A stretch of 64,000 nt of DNA from positions 12,433,797 through 12,497,796 of the forward strand of contig NC_063180.1 of the NCBI RefSeq assembly GCF_023159225.1, in the 5' to 3' direction. Position 1 is the stretch's first letter. Every line of letters starts with the position of its first letter. This document shows, in pieces, positions 49,096-60,455 of this stretch. The notes beneath the pieces were generated by a model. That model was not told the origin of the DNA. It made no database searches and saw only the letters and a program-made list of their open reading frames with translations. Origin of the DNA: Perognathus longimembris pacificus (Eukaryota; Chordata; Mammalia; Rodentia; Heteromyidae). Position numbers and translations under genes: made by a program.

Positions 49096-50260
49096 TGATA
49101 AAAGGTTTAATTGGGCTCACACCTTTGGTGATTTTATCCCATAATTAGTGGTTCTGTTGCTTTGGGTTGATGGCAAGAGAACACCTCATGGCAGAAGTAT
49201 GTGGTAAAGCAAAACCATACAACCAACCATGAAGTAAAGGAGAAAGTGGAAAAAGCCATAGATCCACTCTCCCCTTTAAGGGCCTTCCTCTGGTAACATA
49301 AAAATCTCTCAGTACAAGAGTCTGTCATCTTTTTCAGTATCATTACTGATGTGTACCAAATTCTTGTTAATACGAGCACTGATTCAGGGTCTTTCTTGCT
49401 GAACAGGATCACATTCCACTAGCCCAGTAGCAGAGTGCAGTGGCCAGCTTTCCTACAGCAGGGTTTTTAAAGGGAAAAACCACATACAGGTAGTGTTTGT
49501 GACCACATGTGAAAGCAGACAGATTTACAGAAGCAGAGGTAGCAGTAATTATATAAAGTAATTGTGATTTCTGTCGAAGCAAAGTTTACATTCCTAACTC
49601 TCCCTTTGTTCAATTTCTGAAACTGACCAGAACACATTCCAAGACTTTTCACCACATTCCAGGTTTCTGGGTTCTTCTTGTGTGTCATTGTTATTTACCA
49701 AATTCCAGTCACCTGGTGTTTATCTTCTAATTTACTCTTCCTCAGAAATTTCCCTTCAATGACTAGCCTGGAGTTTCTGACTTCAATGCTTGGCCTTATT
49801 CCTAACATTCAAGACTTCTGTCTTTTCTCTGATTTTACAGTCACCTGGGGTGCAAAGCCCTTAACAACCCTTAGATAGTCAGGATGCCAACAGTAATATT
49901 TGGTTAACTAAGCTTGTATGAGCAGGGCCATGTACTCACAAAGAGACCTAAGATTGAATTAAGCTCTCACCTCTACATAGTGCAAGAGTCTTCACAAGCA
50001 AGACATAAAGCCAGTCACAAAAAAACACATGTTCTATGTTTCTGTTTACGTGAGCTGACCAAATAGGAAAATCTGTAGCAGGCAAAAAATACATTAGAAG
50101 TGCTATTTGGAAAGAAAGAATGAGAACTGATTCATTCAGTGTTGTTGTTGTTGTTTTTTGGTGGGGGGGAGGAAATGATGGCAATATTTTTTAATCTGAT
50201 AGTAATGACAGTTGCCCAACTCTGAGAATACACTGAAAATAATTATTTTAAAAGGATGAA
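49096..50260. other. No recognisable feature
   Basis: Unassigned DNA with short open frames up to 92 codons, none recognised. Confidence 0.45.
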
Positions 50261-50261
50261 C

Positions 50262-50455
50262 ATAGCTTGGTGAAATGGGACATAACTGTAATTCCAGCTA
50301 TGGAGGAGGTGGAGGTAGGAGACTCATGGTCCAATGCCAGCCAGGGCCCTATCTGTAAAATAAGCAAAAAGAGCTGGGAGTGAGGCTCATGTGATTAGCA
50401 CAAAGCCTTGATATCAAACTCTAGTACCATCAAAAAGGGAGGTAGAAGCAAATGT
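50262..50455 (+). repeat. B1-ID-type dimeric SINE, diverged
   Basis: A 7SL-like left half ('acataactgtaattccagct', 'gagactcatggtccaatgcc') joined to an ID-like right half ('agctgggagtgaggctcatg', 'tcaaactctagtacca'). Confidence 0.6.
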
Positions 50456-50584
50456 TTTTATTTAAAAATGATCTCATTTTTAAAAAGAAAAGGCAAAAGC
50501 AATAGCAAAGATGTCTCCCTGAAAAGCCTACCATGAAGACTAAAACTAAAGTCATATGAAGTAAATAGCAATACAGAGCTTTTT

Positions 50585-51334
50585 AAAATTAATTTTTTTC
50601 ATTGTCAAACTGATATACAGAGCGATTACAGTTTTATACTTTAGGCATTGGATACATTTCTTGTACTGTTTGTTACCTCCTCCCTCATTCCCCCTCCTCC
50701 CTACCCCTTTCCCTTTCCCCCCATGAGTTGTTCAGTAGATTTACACTAAACAGTTTTGCAAGTATTACTTTTGTAATCGTTTCTCTTTTTTACCCCGTGT
50801 CTCTCGATTTTGGTATTCCCTTACAGTTTCCTAGTTTTAATACCTGAATACACTGTTTCCAATGTACTCAGATAAGATACAGAGATAGTGCAAGTATAAC
50901 CACAGGAAGGGGATACAAGAGGATCATCAATAATAGATGCTATGGTTTCACATGGCATGTTGAAAGTAATTACAACAGTGATATAACAGTCATTTCCATA
51001 ACATGGAGTTCATTTCATTTAGCATCATCTTTTGTGTTCATAAGGGTATAGCTATTGGGCTCTTGTGATCCTCTGCTGTGACTAGCCTAAACCTGTGCTA
51101 ATTATTCCCTATGAGGGAGACCATAGAGTCCATGTCTCTTTGGGTCTGGCTCACTTCACTTAGTATAAGTTTTTCCAAGTCCTTCCATTTCCTTATGAAT
51201 GGGGCAGTGTCGTTCTTCATGTTACAGGCATAAAATTCCATTGTGTATATGTACCACATTTTCTGGGTCCATTCTTCTACTGAGGGCCATCTGGCTTGGT
51301 TCCATATTCTAGCTATGACAAATTGTGCTGTCAA
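50585..51334 (-). mobile_element. 5'-truncated L1 3' end, minus strand
   Basis: T-rich start, then reversed 3' UTR ('tgtcaaactgatatacagag') and the end of ORF2. The ORF2 remnant is open at 51334-51098 ('[18 protein letters not shown]', '[12 protein letters not shown]'). It breaks off at 51334 against a second, older L1 3' end. TSD not resolved. Confidence 0.85.
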
Positions 51335-51725
51335 GTTAAAGTACAGAGGAAGTTACAGTTACATACTCAAACAGTGCCTATATTTCTTGTCAAACTTATT
51401 CTCTCCTTCATTTTTCTCCCACTTCTCCTTCTCTCATCCCCCCCCCCGCTAAGCTGTACAATTAATTTCCAACATGTTGTATTGTAAGTATTGCTATTGC
51501 ATTGGTTCACCCTTTGTCCTTTGTCTTACCATTTTGATGCTACCCTTTCCTAATTCAGATAAACATACATATACAATACCCAAGGTACTAAAATCAAATA
51601 CAGTGACAGCAGGAGATAAATCATAGAAAAGAAAAAAAAGTAACAAATTTCACATAGTACATTAAAAATAGAAACAAAAATGAAAAACCTCTTGTTCCCA
51701 TACTTGGAGCAATACAAATCTTAGA
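51335..51725 (-). mobile_element. Older L1 3' UTR, minus strand
   Basis: 'caagttaaagtacagaggaa', 'gttacagttacatactcaaa', a C-rich run (51439-51448) and 'accctttgtcctttgtctta' match the reversed 3' UTR plan of the window's L1s at higher divergence. It may continue beyond the LTR at 52318. Confidence 0.65.
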
Positions 51726-51731
51726 GGTAGT

Positions 51732-52317
51732 TGCCGGGCTAAATTTATACCTCACCTTGTGCGGAGACGCCAAGCTTTTATCCCCTTATCTGTGTTCCCT
51801 TTCTACTCTCTTCCTTGGCCGCCTGACCTGCGGGCTGGCCAAGATGGAATGGAGGACATGGGTACCCTCAGGTATGCATCGCAGGGAGAATGCCCTCCCC
51901 CTCCCTATACCCGCCAAGGAAGCAAGGCACGCATGGACACCTCAGAGAAACTTCAAGGAGCTTTCTGTTTATTCAAGGGAGGAGCAATCAGACTTATAGC
52001 AATAATGACGAGGGAAGGGGAGGGACTGACCAGGAGCTAGCGACAGGCTGGTGAGCATGTCCATCTGAGAGCAGCGCCCTAGGACCTCCCCCACAGGCTA
52101 ACATCACTTTCCATAGAACCGCCTTCTGGGCACCTGACTGCGCCATTATGACACACGTGCTCGCAGTCAAGAGGTGGGGCAGGCTTAACTCCCTCTCCTG
52201 GTTCCGGACCCGGGAAGAGGGTAGGTACGGCTAGCAGCCACACAGCCCCAGGGTGGGAGGAAAGGCAGCATCTCAGGGCTGCCCTCTCCCCCTCAATGCC
52301 AAGCTGAATCCCCAACA
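51732..52317 (-). mobile_element. Solo LTR of the provirus family
   Basis: Starts 'tgccgggcta' and ends 'tccccaaca'. The flanks 'gtagt' (51727-51731) and 'gtagt' (52318-52322) form a TSD of at least 5 bp. Shared text with the provirus LTRs includes 'cttatagcaataatgac', 'gacacacgtgctc', 'tggttccggaccc' and 'ctctccccctcaatgccaag'. Reading direction is minus by comparison. At about 586 bp it is longer than the proviral LTRs and diverged, so it is a separate older insertion. Confidence 0.88.
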
Positions 52318-53552
52318 GTAGTGATACTGGTTGTGGTGATATCATTTGGGGGAAATACATTAAGGGGAATAACTATGATTATTATCATTATTATATACTA
52401 ATAATGATTATCTATTACTGCAGTAATTATTGGGGAAAGATATATGATATATATATATTATGTTCAAGATTTAATGGCTAAATTTCAAACCCAAAAGTGG
52501 TCCATCTGCATTCTGCTTTGTTTCCCTGCATTCCTGCCTTCCCATAGCCCTAACCCACTGTTGCCAGTCTTCCTTGATATGGCCTTGAAAACCCTTGATT
52601 TCTATTTATTCCAAATACCAACACATACCTCAACTATCTCCCATAGTCCTGTTTCCCATTTGGCTTCAAAATGACAGTATCTACATGCTGTACCACATAG
52701 CAGTGTCCCCTGACACACCACAGAATAGAGACCACTCAACACACACCTACACAGCACAGCACAACACTAACCTCAGGAGAGAGGAAAGGAGATAATTTTT
52801 TAACTAAAGAGCTCATTTCATAATATGAACAAAATGAGAAAAAGGTTTTGGATATACACCAATTTGCAGTGTTACCACTCACAGAGACAGTGATTCATCA
52901 GTCAGTCACCCAATCACAAGTGAGACAAATCACCAGGCTGCACACATCATGAAAATGCAAATAGAGGAGGTTGTTCATTAATGAAGATTAGTTTTAAGTT
53001 TCAAATGATTTTGTTCTGCTGAGATTAATACATACTGAAGAAATGGTCAGTAGGTCCCAGAAATCTATAGTTCTTACTACCACACTGACCAATGAATCTT
53101 CCAGCTTAGGAAAAGCAACCTCAGACTGTATCAAGACAGGTCAGGATCAGAGTTGCCTAGGACAGAAATCCCACAGCCTGTCTGCACAGCCAGTGGCATC
53201 TCTCAGCAATTTCTTTCATCCCTTAAACAGACAGGAGTGTTCACAGTTGGACTGCAGCTTCCTAAATGAAAGAATGCTTTCTGTATTCTGGGGTATTACC
53301 TATTTTTTGACCAAGCCATTGATAACTGAATAATTCAATAAGCTAATTAGCAAAAGAAAGATGGTAATGTGCTGTCTCTCTTGGTACCAGAATATAAATG
53401 TAATTTAAATAGTGCCTTATATCCCATAATATGAAGAATGATTAATTTGAGATTTTTGACATTTTGAGAAAAATCAAACGACAATGTTTTGTTTTTCTTT
53501 TTTGGTTGATTGGAGAAGCTACTTAAATGCTCTAAATCACACCACACAAATC
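52318..53552. other. Spacer between solo LTR and provirus
   Basis: An AT-rich (TTA/ATA) patch at 52370-52460, then unassigned sequence. A 96-codon open frame (53043-53333) is unrecognised. Confidence 0.45.
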
Positions 53553-53558
53553 ACATAG

Positions 53559-54088
53559 TGTCGGGACACTTGGCTCCGCACGCTTCTCCGGCCGGCAGGA
53601 GGCACAGGAAGCATATTCCGGGGGGGCAGAGCTGAGATGAGGTATAGCCGCGAAACCGCCCACCAAGCCCTTTACATTTAAAGCAAGACTCAGGACACAG
53701 ACGTTTTCAGGGAGCCGTCTCGCGAACTTCTGTTTAATAAAGGGCAGGGCAATTACATTTATAGCAGTGATGACGGCGGGAAGGGGAGAGACTTGGATTG
53801 CCTAACTAGGTATTAGTGATAGGCTGATGAGCTGTCTATCCAAGGGTGGCACCCTAGGACCTCCTCCATGGCTAACGTCACATCCCACTGAACCGCCCCC
53901 GGGCACTAGCCAGTGCCATTGTGGCACATGTGCTTACAGACGGGAGGCTGGGCTGGTTTAGCTACCTCTTCCGGTTCCGGACCCAGAAGGGGGTAGGAGT
54001 GGCTAACAGCCACACAGCCCCAGGGCGGGGGGAGAGGCAACGTCTTAGGACCGCCCTCTCCCCCTCAATGCCAAGCTGATGCCCAACA
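53559..54088 (-). repeat. Provirus 3' LTR
   Basis: 530 bp, TG...CA ends. On the minus strand a TATA-like TATAAAT lies at about 53757-53763, with an ATTAAA about 25 nt downstream as candidate poly(A) signal. It is preceded (higher coordinates) by a purine-rich PPT. Confidence 0.92.
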
Positions 54089-54101
54089 TCTCCCCCTTTT
54101 A
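54089..54101 (-). promoter_or_regulatory. Polypurine tract
   Basis: On the minus strand it reads AAAAGGGGGAGA immediately before the LTR's TGTTGGG. This is the expected primer for plus-strand DNA synthesis, and its position fixes the provirus orientation. Confidence 0.88.
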
Positions 54102-54480
54102 TTTTTTCTTTTGAAAATCAGGAGGCACCCTTACTCGAGAGTGCATCTGTCTTAGGTTGCCCCCCCCATGGGGGTGGTCATACCCGTCCTGGGCTAACAT
54201 CCTAGCTCTTCATGCACACCTACCTGCAGGGCCTGCCAGCCCGGTAAGAGAACTCGGGGAGAGCGAGATTGGCACTCGAAAGAAAGCCCTGTTAATTTGC
54301 CTCATGCCAGCAAACCTCGGTGAGTGGTGGGTCCTGGTGGGCGTTGTGACCAACCTCATGGGGTTCCTAAATGGCTAAAAACCAAAGGCCACTGTTGTCT
54401 GGACAGCCAAAGCTCCTCACCTAAAGTATAGGAGACCTATTTGTCTAGAAAAAGGTAAAACATGATGCAAATGGGAACAT

Positions 54481-54608
54481 AAGGCAGATGTAAGCCTAAA
54501 AAATTGTAACACAAGGCAGACGTAAGCATAAGCAATTGTAGCCCAGAGCAGATGTAAACATAAGCAATTGTAACACAAGGCAGATGTAAACATAAGCAAC
54601 TGTAGCAA
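54481..54608. repeat. Four tandem 32-bp repeats
   Basis: Units start at 54481, 54513, 54545 and 54577, each like 'ggcagatgtaa.cataagca' followed by 'attgtaacac'. All four are exactly 32 bp with a few substitutions. They lie inside the provirus, between integrase and 3' LTR. Confidence 0.93.
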
Positions 54609-54790
54609 ATGGAGAGCCTCTCATCTGGCTCAGTTCAGAGAAGGTAGGAGTTTTAGTCCATTTCTGTGCCACTCAGGATAATGCAGACAGCATTCGCCTT
54701 CCCTGGCAGTGAGGTAGAAGCAGGTTCAAGCTCTGGCGACTTTGGTGATCCACAGCAGCCAAGGTGCTGGTAACTTAACGGATGTGATTA

Positions 54791-54900
54791 GTAAACACTT
54801 TATCATAAACATTGAGGCAAGGTACTAGACCCTTACGACTATTTTGTAAACATTTTATCATAAGCATTGAAGTAAGGTGTCAAAACCCTCAGCTCCTATT
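54791..54900. repeat. 55-bp tandem duplication
   Basis: 'gtaaacactttatcataaac' at 54791 recurs as 'gtaaacattttatcataagc' at 54846, and similarity continues through 'attga.g.aaggt' and 'accct'. More diverged than the 32-bp array. Confidence 0.8.
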
Positions 54901-55202
54901 TCCCTCCAATGGGACCCCCTAAGTTAAGCAGCAGGGAGAGAGCAAAAGGAGGAACAACAGTTCAAAACTTCTCTTCAGTTCTTGTGCAAAGCTGCAAGCA
55001 ATATTGCCACAGCAAAACATTGCGCCACAGAGATGCCAGGCAGAGTCCAGGGAGCAAGCAGGGCCGGCGCTGGTCCACTGCTGATGTACGCAGGCAATCT
55101 TTCCACATTTCCATGGACGAGCAGGAAAAAATCCACCATGGTCTTTGTTTTCCTAGAGAGAATAAGGACCGACATCCCTCAAGAGCAGGTGCCCTTGGGT
55201 GG

Positions 55203-57740
55203 TCATTCTGATGGACAATATTTTAAGTCTCTAGCTGGTATACAGATTGGATTCATTTCCCCAGTTGGGGAAATGCATGCAAAGCCCCTTCCCACACTGA
55301 TAAGTGGGTCCAGGCCTCGCCTTACTCCTGTAAGGGGGTCCTTCCAAAGGACTTCCACCTTTAGATAAGGTGTCTGGTTTGACCAATGTCTCTGGAAAGC
55401 CAACAGAGGTTGGTCCTTGGAGAGATTTAAAATATTTAGTGTAAACATAGCTGTCCTCAACTGGTCATGGGAGCTTCCCCTCCTTTTTGTTTTAATAATT
55501 GGTCCTTTAGGGTCTTATTATGCCTCTCAATTATGGCCCGACCCCTCGGGTTGTATGGTATTCCAGTGGTATGTTTAATATTCCACATTTGGAAAAATGT
55601 GTACAATGGCTTACTAATGAAGCAAGGTGCGTTATTTGTCTTTACCTGTAGGGAGAGCCCCAGGATAGCAAAACATTGTAGAAAGTGGCTTTCGGCATGC
55701 CGAGCCCTTTCACCCGAATGGGCAGTTGCCCAGCACGCATGTGAGTGGGTGTCTATGGACATAAATATATATTTCAACCTACCAAAATGAGCATAGTGGG
55801 TTACATCAGTTTGCCAGTAACATTAGGCTTAAGGCCTCTGGGGTTAACCCCAGGAGATTGCAGAGGTGGAACTTGCAGAAATGGCATACATGATCTGCAA
55901 GTCCTTATAATTTTTTTAAATCCCTCTCAGGAATTGAAGGGAACCTCTGATGCAGCCCTCTCCAATTTAAATGCGTACACTCATGGAGTCCTTGGGTCAT
56001 TTGAAGGTTTTGAGGATGTATAATAGCTGTAGCTATAATAGTCCCATTAGTGGCCAGGTGATTGGCCATTTGATTACCTTGCGCCAGGTTCCCAGGTAGT
56101 CCTTGGTGTCCGCGAAGGTGCTGCAAGTATATAGGCTCAGCCCGTTCTTTTAATAGAGACCTGACTTGGATTATCAGAGGAGTAATTGGATTTTCATCTA
56201 ATTTAATATATGAGGACACCAGGGTTGGTAGCAAATTAACTACATACAAACTGTCAGAAAACAGGTTCATCAGCTGTTTGACATGGGTCAGCGTGAGGAC
56301 AACTCTGTACAGCTCCTTAAACTGTGCAGACTCTGTAACTGTCTCAGAGTAGTGGGTGTTTTCTTTCCCCTCGGCAGGGGAGGAAGCGGAGTATACCACC
56401 GCGGCAGACCCCGCCCTTCCCCCATGTGTAAAAACATTTACAGCCTGGATAAGAGACCTGGTAGAGAAAAGTACGGGGGGGAGGGGTCCACTGTAGCCTA
56501 GAAAATGAGGTCACCCTCCTCTAAGTGCCATAATGGCAATCTAACTTCCCCATGAAACCCTCCAAGGCTCTAGACACCCGGTTATTGTTTCTTCTAACCC
56601 ATTCAAAATCTGGCAGCCGGTAGGGAATGACTAGCACATCAGGATATCGCTCATAATGCCCCAGAGAGGTATCCCTGTCCTTAATTACCAAGTCAGCTTG
56701 CTGGTCTAGCTGGGAATAAACCCTGGGAGCTCCTCCTACTGATGCATGCACCCATTGGAGGGGCTCACCTGACTGGTAATAATGGCTGAGGAAAGCTCTG
56801 AGCTGGGGAGGATCCAAAGGCAAAGGGGGCACTCAGGCTTATAGCGAGCCAACTGTGCCATATTTAGGGCCATGTGGATTTTTTGGAATATTGCTTGAAG
56901 TGATGTGGTTATTGTAATAACATCAGTGGGGGATTTACCCTTTAGAGAGTCATGGAGTGGAAGCAGCTCCTCCATAGGTAGATGAAGCCAAGGCCTTAGC
57001 CAGTTAATCTCACCTAACAGTCTTTGCAACTCCACTGAAGTATAAGATGACTGGAAGGATAACTGGGGCTAAAGGGGGAAAACAGAATCTAATCTAAGCT
57101 CTTCCCCCAAGATCTTAAAGGGGAATACCTTCTGAATCTTGTCACTAGCTATATATAATCCTCTCCTTTGTAGGAGTGTCCGTAATCTCCTATAGGCGGC
57201 ATCCAGCACTTGGGCTTCTGCTGCCCCAATAATGATGTCATCCATATAGACATATAAAATAATATCTGACTGGCTCTGAAGAGGTTGAAGGACTGTGACA
57301 CATAATGTTGACAGAAGGATGGACCATTAGCCATGCCCTGAGATAGGACTACCCACTCATACCTTTGGTCTGGCCCCTGGAAGTTAACTGAGGGGACAGA
57401 GAAGGCAAACTTCTCACAGTCCTGCGGGTCAAGGGGAATGGAAAAGAAACAGTCCTTGATGTCAATTACAATGAAAATCCGATCCTGAGTAATGGAGGGG
57501 ATCCATGGCAGCCCCCATAAAGGGGTGCCTGTGGGGATTATCCGCTCATTAATTTTTCTTAGGTCGTGCAACATCCTCCATTTACCTGAGACCTTTTGCA
57601 TAACAAACACAGGGCTGTTCCAAGGGCTCAACGAGGGTCTAATATGCCCTAGGGACAGTTGTTCTGGTATTATTTCCTTTAACCTTTCGAACTTGTTTGA
57701 GGAGAGTGGCCACTGTTCCACCCACACTGGGGGACCCGGG
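55203..57740 (-). pseudogene. pol: pol (RT, RNase H, integrase), inactivated
   Basis: The order fits betaretroviral pol. The RT palm and fingers are open at 57727-57149 ('SPWNSPVFV', 'IDIKDCFFSIPL', 'LSQGMANGPSFCQ'), after which the frame shifts. The YMDD codons survive at 57237-57248 in another frame. RT thumb 'LLGEINWLRPWL' lies at 57035-56736 and connection near 56830-56520. The RNase H remnant (56399-55905) has 'FSDSLYVV', and the integrase zinc-finger start 'LHECTHLNWRGLHQRF' follows. The integrase core (55777-55457) keeps a Glu in 'IIERHN', but the second catalytic Asp is Asn (codon 55634-55636). The C-terminal domain lies at 55460-55203 ('VLWKDPLTG', 'GRGFACI'). At least five frame breaks make it non-functional. 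Confidence 0.9.
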
Positions 57741-57744
57741 AGCC

Positions 57745-58175
57745 ATTGAATGGAGAGGATGGTAGGAAAAGTAACCCTCAGAATCGGGGGTAAAGCCCTG
57801 TTGGAGGAACGGGAGCCTCCTTCCCCACGGCCTTGAAAGGAGACACTCCCTCATGGTCACTAGGGTCACCTGACAGGCCATGACCTGTGGCGATCAAGGC
57901 CTCAGCTTCCCCTAAGATATCCTGTCCTAGCAGATTATCTGTTAAGCCCATCATTACCAGGGGACGCACTTCTCCCTTATTACCATCCACATCATTCCAG
58001 GCAAGCCAGTCCCTGGTTACTTCACTCCCAGCTTCACCCCCCACCACTGACGTCTGAGGCCCCTGGGTCAGCTGCCACCACGGGGGAACCTCCTCTTTTC
58101 TTAGTATAGTCTGGTCTGCTGCAGTGTCAATTAAGCATCTGAACCTTTCTCCGGCTATAACAATTTCTGTTTTTT
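57745..58175 (-). pseudogene. pro: pro (aspartic protease), altered active site
   Basis: Retroviral protease cleaves Gag and Pol and works as a dimer around a D-T/S-G motif. Here the active-site text is 'CLIDTAADQTIL' (DTAAD codons 58114-58128), so the usual Gly is Ala. The frame continues open through 'LVMMGLTDNLLGQDIL', which resembles the conserved NLxGxDxL segment near the protease C-terminus, to 57778. There is no dUTPase domain between gag and pro. Stops lie upstream near 58180. Confidence 0.78.
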
Positions 58176-58289
58176 ACCTAATTCCCAAGACTATTGGGAC
58201 TGCCCAGTGGGCCTCAGGCCATTCCCTAGGCTGGTCGCTAGACTGGTTGCCTCCTTTGGGTGACAGGGCTAGAGGGTGCCCCACTACTA

Positions 58290-59830
58290 TTTAAAGGCTT
58301 CCTTCCAGCATCAAATCTGGACTTGCAATCCTTTCACCAATGAAATCCCTTCTTGCACAGAAGGCAAGGTGTTTTAGGTAGCACCTTAGCCTGGCCTGTG
58401 GGTTGTCCTCGTGAGGCATGAGGCTTTACAAGTCCTGAAGGACACTCCCTTTTAAGGTGGCCCTGGCCGCCAAATCCATATCAATGCCCCTTGCTTACTT
58501 CGTTGGTCGGGGTAGGAACGGGCTCCTCAGTAAGTAAAGCAGTCAGCGACTGTGTCTGGTGGACGTAAGTACTGATATCCTGACAGGCAAATACCCAGCT
58601 TTCCATAGGCCTATCCTTCATTCCTGCACAAGCTAGTTTGTGGTCTGGGGTCATTCTGTCCCACAACAGGGCCCTGACAAGTTGGTCCAGCTGGGACCCA
58701 GGAGCTTTCTCCTGAAGACTTCCCTCCACCCTCTCGATAAAGGCTGCAAAGTCTTCTGTAGCCGCTTGAGTAACTGCTATTGTTGGGGTCTTTGAGGGCC
58801 CCTTACCTAAGCTTTTCCATGCCATCAATCAGAGGGTCCACACCTGCTCTCGATAGGGGGCAGGAAGAGCGGCCTGTTGAAGGTCTGTAGCATGTGGACC
58901 AGTGGGCCCAAACAGCATTTCAAAGGTTACAGGAATTTTGGCAGCTCAATTTCTCTCAGCCTGAGCACAGCACGCATTCCTAAAATAGGCACACCAGTGT
59001 AGGTACTGTGTTCTAGAAAGCAGGATCTGACCTAAGCGCCTCCATGCCTGGGCCATGGAAAATTGGTGAGCCAGGCCACGGAGGAGGGCCAGGGCCCAAG
59101 CAGAGTTTGGTCCCCTTTCAGTGACCACTTTCCTAAGTTCTCGAAAGTCCTTGGCCTCCCAAGGTTCCCACCCGTTTGAGATGCATCCTAGTTCAAAATC
59201 TGCTGGGGCATCCGTGCTCGGTGAGCGAGCACTGTGGCAGCTGCAGAGCAGCAGCTCGTCGTGCTTCCTTGGGTCCCTACGAGCCGGGGCAGAGTGTCCG
59301 GTGAGGGAGGGGTGGCACAATGGCAGAAGCTGTTGCCTACTCCACTCCTCCGCCACGTGTTTCGGGAGCGCGGAATCTGGTCCCGGACCCTGGAGGCCAG
59401 GCCCATAATTGAGATTGGGCCAATGCTCATCTGCGGGTCCATCGTAGCAGGGCGATGAGCCCCCTCCTGGTAGTCCGTGGGAGGGCCGTCTCCCTCCCCT
59501 TCAGGACTCTCCTTTGCAGCCCTTTCCCAAACACATGGGTTCTCTCCTGATGGGTCTGGGGAAAGGCAGGCTTTAAGCGATTTGATGATTTGAAAGATCA
59601 CAAGAGGGAATTCCTCTCCCAAGTCAGATTCCTTGCCTTCCAGTTCCCACCCCAGCCGGTCCCATGTTTCCCACGAGATTGTGTTAGCTTTAATCAACCA
59701 CGGGGCAGCAGGGGGCAGGTTCTCCCAAATCTGTGTGGCACAAGAGTCTGAAATATCCAGCCCAGTATTTTGGAGCATAAACCTTAATATTTTAACAGCG
59801 GGTCACTCCACTGACTTTGGGTTTTCACCA
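58290..59830 (-). pseudogene. gag: gag (matrix, capsid, nucleocapsid), inactivated
   Basis: A likely start ATG lies near 59829, with a frameshift soon after. The matrix-type segment (59778-59188) holds 'SWETWDRLGWELE'. The capsid N-terminal part (about 59190-58946) contains 'WEPWEAKDFRELRKVV' and 'LSRTQYLHWCAYF'. The capsid C-terminal domain and major homology region (58828-58481) hold 'EDFAAFIERVEGSLQ' and 'LACAGMK'. Two CCHC knuckles follow but both are broken: near 58443-58484 the first two Cys codons are a stop and Phe, and at 58325-58366 an in-frame TGA lies between His and the last Cys. Gag is expected to form virus-like cores; this copy cannot make a full product. Confidence 0.85.
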
Positions 59831-59837
59831 TGGGGGA

Positions 59838-59854
59838 TACTCTTACCTCTGTGA
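59838..59854 (-). promoter_or_regulatory. Splice-donor-like site in the leader
   Basis: The minus strand reads CAGAG/GTAAGAGT between the PBS and the gag ATG, close to the donor consensus. In retroviruses a leader donor serves subgenomic (env) RNA. No env remains here, so it may be a relic. Confidence 0.5.
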
Positions 59855-59901
59855 GGGGTTACTCGGCTCGCCAGTGGAGCTTCTAAGCCCCAGTTTCGTC
59901 T

Positions 59902-59919
59902 GCCCTGCGTTGGGAGCCA
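59902..59919 (-). promoter_or_regulatory. Primer-binding site, tRNA-Lys(1,2)-like
   Basis: The minus strand reads TGGCTCCCAACGCAGGGC, four bases after the 5' LTR. Compared with the tRNA-Lys1,2 PBS it differs at about three of 18 positions. Such differences are expected in an aged provirus. Confidence 0.75.
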
Positions 59920-59923
59920 GTTA

Positions 59924-60455
59924 TGTCAGGAAACTTGGCCCCACGCTTCTCCCGCCGGCCAGCAGGAGGAGCAAGAAGCGTATGGGGGGGAGAGCCAAGA
60001 TGAGGTAGAGCCGCGAAACTGCTCACCAAGCCCCCTTTACATTTAAAGCAAGACTCAGGACACAGACGTTTTCAGGGAGCCATCTCGCGAACTTCCATTT
60101 AATAAAGGGGAGGGCAATTACATTTATAGCAGTGATGATGGTGGGAAGGGGAGGGACTTGGATTGCCTAACTAGGTATTAGTGATAGGCTGATGAGCTGT
60201 TCATCCAATGGCAGCACCCTAGGACCTCCTCCACGGCTAACATCACATCCCAAAGGACCGCACCCCTGGGTACTGGCCGGTGCCATTGTGGCACATGTGC
60301 TTACAGACGGGAGGCGGGGCTGGTTTAGCTACCTCTTCCGGTTCCAGACCCAGAAGGGGATAGGAGTGGCTAACAGCCATGCAGCCCCAGGGCGGGAAGA
60401 GAGGCAGTGTCTTGGGACTGCCCTCTCCCCCTCAATGCCAAGCTGATTCCCAATA
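59924..60455 (-). repeat. Provirus 5' LTR
   Basis: 532 bp, about 90% identical by eye to the 3' LTR (53559-54088). Its outer end on the minus strand reads TATTGGG where the 3' LTR has TGTTGGG, so the terminal TG is mutated. The TSD 'acatag' follows at 60456. Confidence 0.92.

Larger units (their letters stand above)
54102..55200 (-). other. Env-position region, no env frame, tandem repeats
   Basis: About 1.1 kb between the integrase end and the PPT. I recognise no envelope motif (no furin-type site, CX6CC or long hydrophobic segments in a long frame). It contains four 32-bp repeats and a 55-bp duplication. Open frames of 100-128 codons on the plus strand (54909-55368) are antisense to the element and have no recognised domain. 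Confidence 0.6.

Noticed and set aside
54481..54608. Regular 32-bp array as a possible CRISPR
   Set aside because: The units are contiguous with no unique spacers, and the context is a mammalian provirus.
54909..55368. Two plus-strand frames (100 and 128 codons) in the env position
   Set aside because: Antisense to the provirus, no recognised domain, and overlapping each other in different frames. Not env and not a host gene by anything visible.
58130..58330. dUTPase domain between gag and pro
   Set aside because: Only about 200 bp are available, with stops in the relevant frames and no dUTPase motif.
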